A DNA stretch of 64,000 bases from Erysipelatoclostridium sp. AM42-17 (GCF_003480255.1 NZ_QUIN01000001.1:124001-188000), one strand, 5' to 3'; positions 8,583 to 18,365 are shown, counted from the first letter of the stretch. Numbers and translations: made by a program. The notes: generated from the sequence alone by a model not told the origin.

Positions 8583-9386
8583 ATGGAAAAATATAAAGTG
8601 TATTTATTAGAAGAAAATAAAGAATTATTGGACAAAATAAAAAAAACAATAGAAGAAGATGAATTATTCTTAAGTGTCACATCTTGTACCAATGCCTTAG
8701 AATGTATAAATCATTTAAGTAAAAATCAGTACGATTTGTTTATTATAGATCTCATGACTTCTCAATTAGATGGAATTGGTGTATTGGAACGTATTAATGC
8801 AATAAATAAAAATGCATATAAAAAAGTTGTCTGCATGACAAATTTTACAAATCTTATTATTTGTGATGCTTTAGAAAAATTAAATGTAAGTTATTGTTTT
8901 AAACAACCTTTTGATTTTCAGTACTTTATGTCTACTTTAAAGAAAATTATGATTAACCAAAATCAACATTCTGTTGATATGGAATCAGAAAATAAAAAAT
9001 ATCAAAAAATTAAGATTGAAAATGAAATTACTGAAATATTACATGAAGTAGGCATTCCTGCTCATATTAAAGGATATATGTATTTACGAACAGCTATCAT
9101 GACTACATACTATAATATTGAAATATTAGGGCAAGTAACAAAAGTATTATATCCTGATATTGCTCGTAAATATAATACTACATCTTCCCGTGTCGAAAGA
9201 GCTATTCGTCATGCAATAGAGGTTGCTTGGAACCGAGGTAATACAGAAGCTATTGATGATATATTTGGTTATACAGTGAGTGCCTCTAAATCAAAACCAA
9301 CAAATTCCGAATTCATCGCAATGATTGCAGATAAGTTACGTCTAGCTCACAAAACAGCTCTTGCAAATAAACATCATTATTTATAA
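8583..9386 (+). CDS. spo0A: Sporulation master regulator Spo0A
   Basis: 267 residues, the same length as Bacillus Spo0A. The N-terminal receiver domain has the phospho-acceptor region [12 protein letters not shown], with acidic residues LLEEN in place of the usual DDN and Lys in KQPFD. The C-terminal DNA-binding domain is very conserved: [44 protein letters not shown] and [17 protein letters not shown]. Phosphorylated Spo0A starts sporulation. The start ATG 8583 follows GGAGG (8572-8576); the upstream ATG at 8532 lacks a ribosome binding site. Confidence 0.97.
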   Translation: MEKYKVYLLEENKELLDKIKKTIEEDELFLSVTSCTNALECINHLSKNQYDLFIIDLMTSQLDGIGVLERINAINKNAYKKVVCMTNFTNLIICDALEKLNVSYCFKQPFDFQYFMSTLKKIMINQNQHSVDMESENKKYQKIKIENEITEILHEVGIPAHIKGYMYLRTAIMTTYYNIEILGQVTKVLYPDIARKYNTTSSRVERAIRHAIEVAWNRGNTEAIDDIFGYTVSASKSKPTNSEFIAMIADKLRLAHKTALANKHHYL

Positions 9387-9415
9387 AATAATGTATAGAA
9401 AGTAGGGGATGAATC

Positions 9416-10591
9416 TTGCAAATTATATTTCATATCGATTTAAATGCATTTTATGCAAGTGCTGAAGCATCAGTTGATCCCTCGCTTATAGGAAAACCGG
9501 TTGTCATCTCAGGAATGAACAGAAGAAGTATTGTTTCCACCGCATCATATGAAGCCAGAAAATATGGCATTCATTCTGCTATGCCACTTTTTCAGGCTAA
9601 ACAATTATGTAAGAATTTGATTATAAAACCTGTTAATTTTGACTTGTACCGACGACTTTCTAATGATTTTTTTACAATAATTAGAACATATAGTTCTATT
9701 ATTGAAATTGCAAGTATAGATGAATGTTATGTCGATATGACAGATTATATTAGAATAAATCAATGTCAACCTTATGATCTTGCTTTAAAAATTCAAAATC
9801 ATGTTTATCAATCACTCAAGCTCAAGTGTTCTATTGGAATAGCACCTAATAAATTTTTAGCAAAAATGGCCAGTGATATGAAAAAACCAATGGGAATAAC
9901 TATATTGACTAAATATAACCTTAAAGAGTTAATGTGGCCTCTTGATATTTCTGATATGTATGGAGTCGGAAAAAAGACAGTACCTAAATTAAAGAAGGTG
10001 GGCATTAATACAATTGGTGATATTGCCCAATATAAAAATTATAACAAATTAAGAACTGTAGCTGGGAAATACGCACTTATTTTATATCGTAAAGCAAATG
10101 GTATTGACAATCAAAAGGTCCATGTTAATCGTGATGATTTAAAATCAGTAGGACATTCTACTACTTTACAATATGATAGTAATGATACTGATCAATTATA
10201 TGAAATTCTTAATCATCTAGCAAAAAGAGTATCATTGCGGGCTAAAAAAAACAATCTTGTTTCTAACTCAGTCAGTATTACAATTAAATATAGTCGTTTT
10301 GACACTGTTTCTAGACAAACTATTCTTCAGGATTATATTAATGATTATGAATCAATAATATCTACAGCTAAATATCTTTTTGATTCAAATTATAACGGCC
10401 AGCCTGTAAGATTATTAGGTATATCTTTAAACAATACAATTAATATCAATGATCAAATTGTACAAATTTCCTTATTTGATCATCAACAAATTAAAAAAAA
10501 AGAAAATACAACCCGTGATTTTATTCATAAATTAAATAAAGAACATCATTTAAATTTAAAAACTGTTGCAGATACTTTAAAAAGAAAATAA
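9416..10591 (+). CDS. dinB: DNA polymerase IV (Y family)
   Basis: 391 residues. Palm-domain metal motifs HIDLNAFYASAEA and IASIDECYVDMT, thumb helix-hairpin-helix around GVGKKTVPKLKKVGI, and a little-finger domain. A clamp-binding motif QISLFD lies near the C-terminus. It performs translesion synthesis and lacks a proofreading domain. The start is TTG 9416, 7 bases after GGGGATG, because the family begins M-x-IIFHIDLNAF. It is a single gene, and its transcript probably meets the hairpin at 10609-10655. Confidence 0.94.
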   Translation: MQIIFHIDLNAFYASAEASVDPSLIGKPVVISGMNRRSIVSTASYEARKYGIHSAMPLFQAKQLCKNLIIKPVNFDLYRRLSNDFFTIIRTYSSIIEIASIDECYVDMTDYIRINQCQPYDLALKIQNHVYQSLKLKCSIGIAPNKFLAKMASDMKKPMGITILTKYNLKELMWPLDISDMYGVGKKTVPKLKKVGINTIGDIAQYKNYNKLRTVAGKYALILYRKANGIDNQKVHVNRDDLKSVGHSTTLQYDSNDTDQLYEILNHLAKRVSLRAKKNNLVSNSVSITIKYSRFDTVSRQTILQDYINDYESIISTAKYLFDSNYNGQPVRLLGISLNNTININDQIVQISLFDHQQIKKKENTTRDFIHKLNKEHHLNLKTVADTLKRK

Positions 10592-10608
10592 TTACCGAAT
10601 AAATTATA

Positions 10609-10655
10609 AAAAGACATCATAATGTTTACTGGGAGGTAAACTTGTGATGTCTTTT
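10609..10655 (+). promoter_or_regulatory. Long hairpin covering the start of the SpoIIM-like gene
   Basis: AAAAGACATCA (10609-10619) pairs perfectly with TGATGTCTTTT (10645-10655). Inside it GTTTAC (10624-10629) pairs with GTAAAC (10636-10641), leaving the loop TGGGAG that contains most of the GGGAGG ribosome binding site. The GTG/ATG start codons lie in the outer stem. It may act both as the dinB terminator (it ends in TTTT) and as a translational lock on the next gene. Confidence 0.6.
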
Positions 10656-11189
10656 AAAAAAAATAAATTAATCTTATATATACATCAGTTTATTATCTTA
10701 ATGATTATATTTTCTATCTTGTTTGCCATATATTTTTTATTTAATAATAACGGGAATTTATTAAATTATTTATATGAGCCTATATTTATTTCTAATAATC
10801 ATCATTATCAGCTCTATTTAGTTCATACAATAGGCTACATAATTCTTTTAACTATATTTGCCACAAGTTATTTGGGTATACCATTTACTTGTCTTTTGAT
10901 AACTTATCGAATTCTTGCAATTATTTATAGTTTGGCAAAAATAGGAACGATTCAACTTAATTTATATTTAATATTTGTTATAATTATTCCTCAGATTATC
11001 CTTGAATTACTCATCACTTATGTTACTTCTTTTTATAGCATAAGATTCTCTCTACAGACATTCTTACTAAATTTTGTTTTTCAAGAAAATTATCGTTTTA
11101 AAGAATTAATTAATTATTTTTTAAATGATTATATAATGAGTATTCTACTTGTATTTATTTCAATAGTGATTAAAATATACCTTATATAA
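10644..11189 (+). CDS. SpoIIM-like membrane protein (divergent, probable)
   Basis: 181 residues with about five membrane segments. ATSYLGIPFTCLLITYRILA and IIPQIILELLITYVTSFYSI resemble the conserved blocks of the SpoIIM (DUF95) family, in which a small Gly-Pro segment and a PQ motif precede the last helices. SpoIIM is part of the DMP complex that remodels septal and engulfment peptidoglycan. In Bacillus spoIIM lies close to xerD-deoB, exactly the position here. It is shorter (usual 200-215) and diverged, so the call rests on topology and synteny. Start GTG 10644 or ATG 10647; both fit GGGAGGT (10631-10637). Confidence 0.55.
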   Translation: MMSFKKNKLILYIHQFIILMIIFSILFAIYFLFNNNGNLLNYLYEPIFISNNHHYQLYLVHTIGYIILLTIFATSYLGIPFTCLLITYRILAIIYSLAKIGTIQLNLYLIFVIIIPQIILELLITYVTSFYSIRFSLQTFLLNFVFQENYRFKELINYFLNDYIMSILLVFISIVIKIYLI

Positions 11190-11207
11190 GGTATGAAAGA
11201 GGTATTT

Positions 11208-12101
11208 ATGAATAATCAAGAACTAATTAATCACTTTCTTCAATATTTAATTGTTGAAAGGGGCCTAAGACATAATACAATACAAAATTACAAACAAGAC
11301 TTAACAAAATTCGTTAAATTTATAGAAACAGAATGCAAGATAACATCTATAAATGATGTGAAGCGCGAACATGTACAGCTATTTTTAAAACATGAAGATC
11401 ATCTAGCAAAAAGTACAATTTCTAGAGAAATTACTTCACTACGAATGTTTTACAAATTTTTAAAAAGAGAACAACTTGTAGAGATAAATATGATGTCTTA
11501 CTTTGATCTTCCTAAACAAGCTGATCATTTACCAGTAGTCCTTTCTTATGATGAAGTTACACGTTTGCTGGATTCCATTGAAATGAAAGATTTTAAATCT
11601 GCAAGAAATAGAGCAATGGTTGAACTATTATATGCTTCAGGAATTCGTGTTTCTGAACTCATTCAAATTAAATTATCTGATATCAATCTTAATCAAAATG
11701 ATTTAAAAGTAATTGGAAAAGGTGATAAAGAACGGATTGTGCCTATTAATAATTATGTTAGTCAAATTATTCATAAATATATAGTTGATTATCGTAATCC
11801 TTCTTTGCAATTTGAAGATAATCCATTACTTTTTTTTAACAACAAAAAACAAATGATTTCTCGTAGATCATTTTATAACACACTAAGAAAAATAGCAAAA
11901 GAAGCAGGCATAACAAAAAATGTATCACCTCATACTTTAAGACATAGTTATGCTACCCATTTACTTGAAAATGGGGCTGATTTACGTTCAATTCAGGAAT
12001 TATTAGGACATAGTGATATATCAACAACAACAATTTATACACATGTTTCAAATTCAAAATTAAAAGAAGACTACAATAAATTATTTAAAAAAGGAGATTG
12101 A
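11208..12101 (+). CDS. xerD: Tyrosine recombinase XerD
   Basis: 297 residues, normal for XerD. An N-terminal SAM-like core-binding domain (LIVERGLRHNTIQNYKQDL) precedes the catalytic domain with Arg in YASGIRVSEL, HTLRHSYATHLLENGADL (His-x-x-Arg) and LGHSDISTTTIYTHV (nucleophile Tyr). It resolves chromosome dimers at dif with a partner. ATG 11208 follows AAAGAGGT at 5 bases; an earlier ATG at 11193 lies before this site and is less likely. It is followed by deoB as in Bacillus. Confidence 0.94.
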   Translation: MNNQELINHFLQYLIVERGLRHNTIQNYKQDLTKFVKFIETECKITSINDVKREHVQLFLKHEDHLAKSTISREITSLRMFYKFLKREQLVEINMMSYFDLPKQADHLPVVLSYDEVTRLLDSIEMKDFKSARNRAMVELLYASGIRVSELIQIKLSDINLNQNDLKVIGKGDKERIVPINNYVSQIIHKYIVDYRNPSLQFEDNPLLFFNNKKQMISRRSFYNTLRKIAKEAGITKNVSPHTLRHSYATHLLENGADLRSIQELLGHSDISTTTIYTHVSNSKLKEDYNKLFKKGD

Positions 12102-12105
12102 TTTT

Positions 12106-13287
12106 ATGAAATACAAAAGAATATTTTTAATCGTGATGGATTCACTTGGCATTGGAAATGCATTAGATGCCAAAGATTATGATGATGTTGGTGCTAATAC
12201 ATTAAAACATATCTGTGAAAGAAATAATGGATTGAATGTACCTTACCTAGAAGGGTTAGGATTAGGATCATTGGGCCAATTTAAGGGAATTTACCCACTA
12301 CATAATCAATTAGGTTATTCCTTAAAACTCAATGAAGCATCTAATGGAAAAGATACAATTACAGGCCATTGGGAAATGATGGGATTAAAAATTACAAAGC
12401 CCTTTGTTACTTTTACTGATACAGGATTTCCAAAAGAATTTATTGAAGAATTCGAAAAAAGGACAGGTAGAAAATGTGTAGGAAATATAGCGACAAGTGG
12501 AACTGAAATTCTAGATGTATATGGTGAACATCAAATGAAAACAGGCGATTGGATTGTATACACTTCATCAGATTCAGTTTTCCAAATAGCTGCGCATGAA
12601 GATATTATTCCTTTAAATGAACTTTATGATGCATGTCAAATAGCAAGAGAAATAGCAATGGATGACCGCTATAAAGTCGGTCGCATTATTGCTAGACCAT
12701 ACATAGGAAAAGGGAAGGGAACTTTTAAAAGAACTTCTAATAGGCATGATTATGCACTTAAACCATTTTCCAAAACAGTATTGAATAGTTTAAATGATGC
12801 ACAATATCATGTTATTGCATTAGGAAAAATATCTGATATTTTTGTAAACGAAGGAATTAATGAATCAATTAGAACAATAAATAATGATGATGGTATGGAC
12901 AAGTTAATCATGGAAGCAAAAAAATCATTTTGTGGTTTGGTGTTTTTAAATTTAGTCGATTTTGATGCAGTGTATGGTCATCGTAGAAATCCTATTGGAT
13001 ATGGACAAGCTATTGAAAAATTTGATCAACAATTATTTGAATTTATGAAATATATTAATTCTGATGATTTAGTTATGATTACAGCTGATCATGGCAATGA
13101 TCCAACTTATAAAGGAACTGATCATACTAGAGAACAAGTCCCACTTATTATTTATAACAAGGAATTTAAGAATCCTTGTCAACTACCAACCATGGATACA
13201 TTTGGTATTATTGGCGCAACAATTGCTGATAACTTCAATGTATCATATAATGGTATCGGAAAATCAATTTTAAATATGTTAGATTAA
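12106..13287 (+). CDS. deoB: Phosphopentomutase
   Basis: 393 residues of the alkaline-phosphatase superfamily. Metal and phospho-site motifs: FLIVMDSLGIGNALD at the N-terminus, KDTITGHWEMMG, ATSGTEILD with the phospho-Thr region, LVDFDAVYGHRRN and ITADHGNDPTYKGTDHTRE. It interconverts ribose/deoxyribose 1- and 5-phosphates in nucleoside salvage. It starts 4 bases after xerD with AAAGGAG; the xerD-deoB pair is conserved in Firmicutes. Confidence 0.95.
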   Translation: MKYKRIFLIVMDSLGIGNALDAKDYDDVGANTLKHICERNNGLNVPYLEGLGLGSLGQFKGIYPLHNQLGYSLKLNEASNGKDTITGHWEMMGLKITKPFVTFTDTGFPKEFIEEFEKRTGRKCVGNIATSGTEILDVYGEHQMKTGDWIVYTSSDSVFQIAAHEDIIPLNELYDACQIAREIAMDDRYKVGRIIARPYIGKGKGTFKRTSNRHDYALKPFSKTVLNSLNDAQYHVIALGKISDIFVNEGINESIRTINNDDGMDKLIMEAKKSFCGLVFLNLVDFDAVYGHRRNPIGYGQAIEKFDQQLFEFMKYINSDDLVMITADHGNDPTYKGTDHTREQVPLIIYNKEFKNPCQLPTMDTFGIIGATIADNFNVSYNGIGKSILNMLD

Positions 13288-13300
13288 TGGAGTACAATAA

Positions 13301-13567
13301 ATGGAAAAAAAAGAATTTAATAAACTTTTATTATTATCAATGGGAGCCTATATAATTGCTGGTTTTATGTTTGCAATTGGCTTAATTATGAAGCAAACTG
13401 TGCTTTTAATTACTTTTTATATTATCGCTGCAGCATTAATGATATCAGGAGTAATTGCTTTATTTAATAATTACAAGAAAAATAAAATAAAACTTTTGTT
13501 ATTTTTATGTATTATTGGTACTATTTTATTTATCCTTATAAGTACTGCGATGATTGCATCATTATAG
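13301..13567 (+). CDS. Small three-helix membrane protein, unknown function
   Basis: 88 residues with three predicted membrane helices (about 12-30, 32-53 and 62-85) separated by short basic loops (NNYKKNKIK). I do not recognise a family. The start ATG 13301 is 13 bases after deoB with a weak GGAG, so it is probably the last gene of the xerD-deoB transcript. A strong terminator begins in its stop codon. Confidence 0.65.
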   Translation: MEKKEFNKLLLLSMGAYIIAGFMFAIGLIMKQTVLLITFYIIAAALMISGVIALFNNYKKNKIKLLLFLCIIGTILFILISTAMIASL

Positions 13568-13591
13568 AAGAAGATTTCTCTTCTTCTTTTT
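13567..13591 (+). terminator. Terminator of the xerD-deoB transcript
   Basis: GAAGAAGA (13567-13574) pairs with TCTTCTTC (13579-13586), loop TTTC, followed by TTTT. The left arm starts at the last base of the stop codon. Confidence 0.9.
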
Positions 13592-13592
13592 G

Positions 13593-13618
13593 TTATGCCA
13601 CTTTTATAAGTGGCATAA
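13593..13618. repeat. Perfect 11-bp inverted repeat between convergent genes
   Basis: TTATGCCACTT (13593-13603) and AAGTGGCATAA (13608-13618), loop TTAT, directly after the deoB-side terminator. It has no T run on either side, so it is not a standard terminator; it may be a second hairpin that stops read-through or a protein site. Confidence 0.7.
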
Positions 13619-13661
13619 TATACATTATGCGAAGTAAGATATATTGAACGGAACCTCCATT

Positions 13662-13693
13662 TATAATAAAACAAGGAGCAAAAAGCTCCTTGT
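13662..13693 (-). terminator. Terminator of purF
   Basis: On the minus strand ACAAGGAGC and GCTCCTTGT (13685-13693 and 13671-13679 on plus) form a 9-bp stem with a 5-nt loop, then TTTATTAT. It lies 10 bases after the purF stop. Confidence 0.88.
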
Positions 13694-13702
13694 GTGCAAA
13701 CT

Positions 13703-15121
13703 CTACTTTTCATCCTTATTAGCTTTATCAAACGAATCATATAATTTAGTAACATATTGTCCATTGAAACATGATAAACATAATCCACATGTATGTTCTT
13801 TTTTAAAATGAATAGACTTTCTTAAACCATCTTCACTAATAAATGCTAATGAATCAGCTTGGATATATTTACATAGTTCATCAACATCCATTTTATTTGA
13901 AATAAGCTCTTCTAAAGTCGAAGTATCAACCCCATAAAAACATGGGAATTTTATTGCTGGTGAAGCAATACGTACATGTACTTCTTTTGCTCCCGCTTCT
14001 TTTAATAATCTTACAATACGCTTAGAAGTAGTTCCCCTAACAATTGAGTCATCAATCATAATCACTTTTTTATCTTTTACAATTGAAGATACAGCAGATA
14101 ATTTCATTCTAACGCCCTGTTCTCTTAATTCTTGAGTTGGTTGAATAAAAGTACGCCCCACATATTTATTTTTAACTAGTCCCATTTCATATGGAATTCC
14201 AGAAGCTTCTGCATAACCAATAGCTGCAGAAATAGATGAATCAGGAACCCCTATGACAACATCTGCTTCAACTGGTGATTCATAATACAATTGTTTACCA
14301 GCAAGTTTTCTAGTTGTGTGTACATTAATTCCATCTAAAGTACTGTCTGGTCTAGAAAAATATATGTATTCCATTGCACATATCTTATCCACTATCTTAT
14401 CTTGTGTATAGATTTTGGAAAGTAGTTGTCCATCTTTTACTCTTACAATTTCACCTGGTTCAACATCTCTTACATATTGTGCACCAACAACATCTAAAGC
14501 ACATGTTTCTGAGGCAAAAACATAAGCACCATTTGGCATTTTACCAATAGATAATGGTCTTAATCCGTATTTGTCTCTTGCAGCATATAAACGATCTTCA
14601 ATAAGTATTAAAAAAGCAAACGCTCCATCTAACATATCTAAAGATTTGCAAATACGATCAATCATTCGACCACTCTGTCTTTTAATTAAATGTCCTAATA
14701 CTTCTGTATCAGAAGATGAAGAAAAAATGCTTCCTTCTTCTTCTAATTTTCCCCTTAATATATTAGCATTAACTAAATTTCCATTATGACATATACTCAT
14801 TGAACCATTTAAAGTTCTAAATAAGAATGGTTGTACATTAGCAATACCACCTCCACCGGCAGTAGAGTAACGCACATGCCCTATTGCAGCATCACCATCC
14901 AATTGATCCATTTTTTCAGGATTAAAGATTTCTGTAACTAATCCTTCTCCTTTATGTATTTTAAATTTTTTTTCACTATTGACAGTACATATACCTGCAG
15001 CTTCTTGTCCCCTATGTTGTAAACTATGTAATCCATAATAACAAATATTTGAAGCATTCTTATTACCAATTACGCCAAAGACACCACATTCTTCATGTAA
15101 TTCACGATCTTCTAGTATCAT
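13703..15121 (-). CDS. purF: Amidophosphoribosyltransferase (class II glutamine amidotransferase)
   Basis: 472 residues. An 11-residue propeptide ends before the catalytic Cys in ECGVFGV (Cys12). The glutaminase domain has GHVRYSTAG and SICHNGNL; the C-terminal PRTase domain has VIMIDDSIVRGTTS. Cysteines in KICAMEY, FPCFYG and CGLCLSC match the [4Fe-4S] ligands of the Bacillus-type enzyme. It makes phosphoribosylamine, the first purine step. It stands alone here, away from other pur genes. The start ATG follows AGGAGGAAG. Confidence 0.95.
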   Translation of the reverse strand: MILEDRELHEECGVFGVIGNKNASNICYYGLHSLQHRGQEAAGICTVNSEKKFKIHKGEGLVTEIFNPEKMDQLDGDAAIGHVRYSTAGGGGIANVQPFLFRTLNGSMSICHNGNLVNANILRGKLEEEGSIFSSSSDTEVLGHLIKRQSGRMIDRICKSLDMLDGAFAFLILIEDRLYAARDKYGLRPLSIGKMPNGAYVFASETCALDVVGAQYVRDVEPGEIVRVKDGQLLSKIYTQDKIVDKICAMEYIYFSRPDSTLDGINVHTTRKLAGKQLYYESPVEADVVIGVPDSSISAAIGYAEASGIPYEMGLVKNKYVGRTFIQPTQELREQGVRMKLSAVSSIVKDKKVIMIDDSIVRGTTSKRIVRLLKEAGAKEVHVRIASPAIKFPCFYGVDTSTLEELISNKMDVDELCKYIQADSLAFISEDGLRKSIHFKKEHTCGLCLSCFNGQYVTKLYDSFDKANKDEK

Positions 15122-15151
15122 TTTTAGTCTTCTTCCTCCTCATGTAAAAAT

Positions 15152-15180
15152 ATTTTATAATGCTTGAAATTTATAGTCAA
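15152..15180 (-). promoter_or_regulatory. Sigma-A promoter of purF
   Basis: On the minus strand TTGACT (15175-15180), a 17-base spacer and TAAAAT (15152-15157), about 30 bases upstream of the start codon. No PurBox pair or purine riboswitch is evident in the short leader. Confidence 0.7.
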
Positions 15181-15188
15181 TGAATTTT

Positions 15189-16919
15189 TTAATAGATTTC
15201 ATTGATATAAAGTGGACTTTTTGTTTTTAAAGAAAAATTAGCAAGCATTTGACAATATGGTTTACTATTCCATTCAACATCAATAGATTCTGGTAAATCA
15301 AATTGGACAACTTTATATTTTTCAAGAAGAAAATTAATAATTGGCACTATATATTTTTTTTCAGTATAAATAAATTCTGTAATAATAAGTTCATTACGAT
15401 TTATTTCATACTCTATATATCCTATTAATTCGTTATCAACTTTAATGAATTTTAAATTTCTATTCAATGATTCTAATCTTGGAATGAAGTAATTTCGATA
15501 ATAATTATTGTCTCTTACATAATATCCATCATATTGTTTACAATGTCTTTTATAAAGCATTAATAAGTTTTCTTCTTTTTCTTTAATATCAACATCATCA
15601 ATAAATATAATATCTTTTAATTCCTCATTATCTATAACCTTATCTGCCCTATAATGAATATTGATATAAGTGTCTTTAAATCCTAAATGATGATATATTT
15701 CAGGTATGTATGCTTGTAACATCACTTGTTTATTTTTAAAATCATTATCTAAAACATAACGAATCATCGTATTCATACAGCCATTGTGTCGGAAAGCTTT
15801 TTTTACAATAACACCTAAAATAAAATACACTGATTTAATTTTATCATGTTCAGAAATAGTAAATGGCCTAATTTGCATACAGCCAATAATCTTTTCATTA
15901 TTTTGTAGTAGATATGTATTTTCTTTTTTATAAAGGTGAGAAAAATAAAATTGTGTAGATAATTGATCTTCATCCTCAAATGTGTTTAACCAGTTCGATT
16001 GAAGTAGATTAAAATCAGAATCTTCAGCCTTTCTAATACGCAAATTTTTTTCAATAATTGTGTATTTTTTTACCATGTGATCAGGATGTAAATCCATTTT
16101 TGATTTTCTTAAACTTTCAAGTCCCATATCCTCCTCACGGTTAACATAAAGTGCATCAGGATAGTTATTTTGTAGAAATAATTGACCAATAAGTACATAT
16201 AAACCTCTAATATTTTTATTTGCCTTTTCAAAATGAATCTCAATAGTTTGATGATATAATTCTGATCCAATAGCAAATGCTTCTATTTCATTATTAATAT
16301 AAATACAACCTGTTTTTAAATGAAGCTCATGACGATGAATTAAAGCATACATAATGGCAATGTATTCTGATTGTATAGATTCTTCATTATCTTTTGAATC
16401 ATCCCATTTTCTTAAACATTTTAAAACTGCATCAATATCGTGGTCTTCTATTTCTTTATAAATATAATCTATATTACTTTTTTTAAATGCATTAAGATGA
16501 TTTCGCCTTTTTTGCATTTTTTTACCTTTTAAAGTCATTAAATTTTCTTTTAGGTAGACATAGTCAAAGTTATTCCTGTCTTCTATACAAAGAAGTTCAG
16601 AATGATTAATTTTTAATTTATTAACAAAATCTTCTGTTGCTACCTCAATTTTAAAAGAAAAATGGTTCTTATTTGCATAGTTTTTCATGTACTCTATTGC
16701 ATCATCAATATACTTTGATTTGCAAAAGGGCATTGAAAAAAAGCGTTCATTTCCATAAGTATGAAGCATCACCAAGAAATGTTCTTCTTGATGATAAAAA
16801 ATATTGTACTCATGATCCCATAGCATCATATTAACAAAGTTGCTATTATAACCATCATACTGTGCTAAATCTAAATAATATTTGACTGTTTTGTAATCAT
16901 TCAATGTTAATTTTTTCAT
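15189..16919 (-). CDS. DUF2156 (FemX/lysyltransferase-like) domain fused to GNAT acetyltransferase
   Basis: 576 residues. The N-terminal half (about 1-290) resembles DUF2156, a GNAT-fold domain related to phosphatidylglycerol lysyltransferases, with KKMQKRRNHLNAFKK and NREEDMGLESLRKSK typical of the family. The C-terminal part (about 295-400) is a GNAT N-acetyltransferase with YFILGVIVKKAFRHNGCMNTMI; a third, weaker GNAT-like or SCP2-like part follows. The substrate is unknown. ATG 16919 follows AGAGAGG; the upstream TTG 16937 is rejected. It is in the same direction as purF but has its own spacing of 67 bases. Confidence 0.75.
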   Translation of the reverse strand: MKKLTLNDYKTVKYYLDLAQYDGYNSNFVNMMLWDHEYNIFYHQEEHFLVMLHTYGNERFFSMPFCKSKYIDDAIEYMKNYANKNHFSFKIEVATEDFVNKLKINHSELLCIEDRNNFDYVYLKENLMTLKGKKMQKRRNHLNAFKKSNIDYIYKEIEDHDIDAVLKCLRKWDDSKDNEESIQSEYIAIMYALIHRHELHLKTGCIYINNEIEAFAIGSELYHQTIEIHFEKANKNIRGLYVLIGQLFLQNNYPDALYVNREEDMGLESLRKSKMDLHPDHMVKKYTIIEKNLRIRKAEDSDFNLLQSNWLNTFEDEDQLSTQFYFSHLYKKENTYLLQNNEKIIGCMQIRPFTISEHDKIKSVYFILGVIVKKAFRHNGCMNTMIRYVLDNDFKNKQVMLQAYIPEIYHHLGFKDTYINIHYRADKVIDNEELKDIIFIDDVDIKEKEENLLMLYKRHCKQYDGYYVRDNNYYRNYFIPRLESLNRNLKFIKVDNELIGYIEYEINRNELIITEFIYTEKKYIVPIINFLLEKYKVVQFDLPESIDVEWNSKPYCQMLANFSLKTKSPLYINEIY

Positions 16920-16979
16920 AAAAACCTCTCTTAACAAAACACATTATAGACTAATCTTTCATAAATATAAAATAGAATG

Positions 16980-17009
16980 CAAAAAAAATTAGGCATTTGC
17001 CTAATTTTT
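16980..17009 (-). terminator. Terminator of the ACT-PFL operon
   Basis: AAAAATTAGGC (16984-16994) and GCCTAATTTTT (16999-17009), an 11-bp stem with loop ATTT; the minus-strand T run covers 16980-16988. It overlaps the PFL stop codon. Confidence 0.9.
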
Positions 17010-18365
17010 AAAACTATGTATTGGTGCAGGAATACGTCCCCCACGATTAATAAATTCAGCACATCCAAATTTGTTAATTGGCATGATTGGTGCATAACCT
17101 AACAAGCCTCCAAATTCAACTGTTTCTCCAACAGTTTTACCAATTACTGGAATAATTCGAACAGCTGTTGTTTTTTGATTAATCATTCCAATTGCCATTT
17201 CGTCAGCAATAATTCCAGAAATAGTTGTATTAGCAACATCACCAGGAATAGCAATCATATCTAATCCAACTGAACATACACATGTCATTGCTTCTAATTT
17301 TTCAAGAGTAAGTGCACCATTTTCAACTGCGTTAATCATTCCTTGATCTTCACTTACTGGAATAAAAGCACCAGATAGCCCGCCAACATAAGAAGATGCC
17401 ATTACACCACCTTTTTTAACTTGATCATTTAAAATGGCAAGTGCAGCCGTTGTTCCTGGAGCACCCACACTATCTAAGCCCATACCTTCTAAACAATCAG
17501 CAATACTATCACCAACTGCTGGTGTTGGAGCTAAAGATAAATCAATAATTCCAAAAGGAACATTCAATTTTTTTGATGCTTCTTTGGCAACTAATTGGCC
17601 AACACGTGTAATCTTAAAAGCAGTCTTTTTGATAGTTTCACATAACTCACCAAAATCTGCACCTTTGCATTTTTCAATTGCATTTTTAACAACACCTGGT
17701 CCACTAACACCAACATTAATAATACAATCAGCTTCACTTACACCATGAAAAGCTCCTGCCATAAATGGATTATCATCAGGTGCATTACATAAAACAACTA
17801 ATTTAGCACACCCAATTGAATCATTTTCGGCAGTAAGTTCTGCTGTATTTTTAATAATATCACCCATAAGTTTAACAGCATCCATATTAATTCCTGTTTT
17901 AGTTGAACCTACATTTACAGAGCTACATACGTAATTTGTTACTTTCATTGCTTCAGGAATAGATTCAATTAATAGTTTTTCAGCAGGTGTCATTCCTTTT
18001 GAAACAATTGCACTATATCCACCAATGAAATTCACTCCCAATTCAATAGCACATTTATCTAATGTTTTTGCGATTTTTACAAAATCACTTGTACTATGAC
18101 AAGCATTTGCTCCTACAAAGCCAATAGGAGTAACTGAAATTCTTTTATTAACAATAGGAATTCCATATTTTTTTTCAATTTCTTGACCAGTAGGTACTAA
18201 GTTTTTTGCAACACGCATAATCTTTTTATAAACATTATCACATAAAACATTAATATCATGATCCATGCAATCCAACAAGCTAATACCAAGAGTAATGGTT
18301 CTTACATCTAAGTTTTCTTGTTCAATCATCTTATTAGTTTCAGTAACTTCGAATAAATTAATCAT
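17001..18365 (-). CDS. PFL family protein (UPF0210/DUF711)
   Basis: 454 residues, the usual length of UPF0210. Family features include [12 protein letters not shown] near the N-terminus, [50 protein letters not shown] and [18 protein letters not shown]. The fold is related to pyruvate formate-lyase/glycyl-radical barrels, but the reaction is unknown. It is preceded by a small ACT-domain protein, a pair conserved across Firmicutes, which suggests amino-acid-responsive control of one activity. RBS GGGGAGGAAAT precedes ATG 18365. Confidence 0.88.
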   Translation of the reverse strand: MINLFEVTETNKMIEQENLDVRTITLGISLLDCMDHDINVLCDNVYKKIMRVAKNLVPTGQEIEKKYGIPIVNKRISVTPIGFVGANACHSTSDFVKIAKTLDKCAIELGVNFIGGYSAIVSKGMTPAEKLLIESIPEAMKVTNYVCSSVNVGSTKTGINMDAVKLMGDIIKNTAELTAENDSIGCAKLVVLCNAPDDNPFMAGAFHGVSEADCIINVGVSGPGVVKNAIEKCKGADFGELCETIKKTAFKITRVGQLVAKEASKKLNVPFGIIDLSLAPTPAVGDSIADCLEGMGLDSVGAPGTTAALAILNDQVKKGGVMASSYVGGLSGAFIPVSEDQGMINAVENGALTLEKLEAMTCVCSVGLDMIAIPGDVANTTISGIIADEMAIGMINQKTTAVRIIPVIGKTVGETVEFGGLLGYAPIMPINKFGCAEFINRGGRIPAPIHSFKN

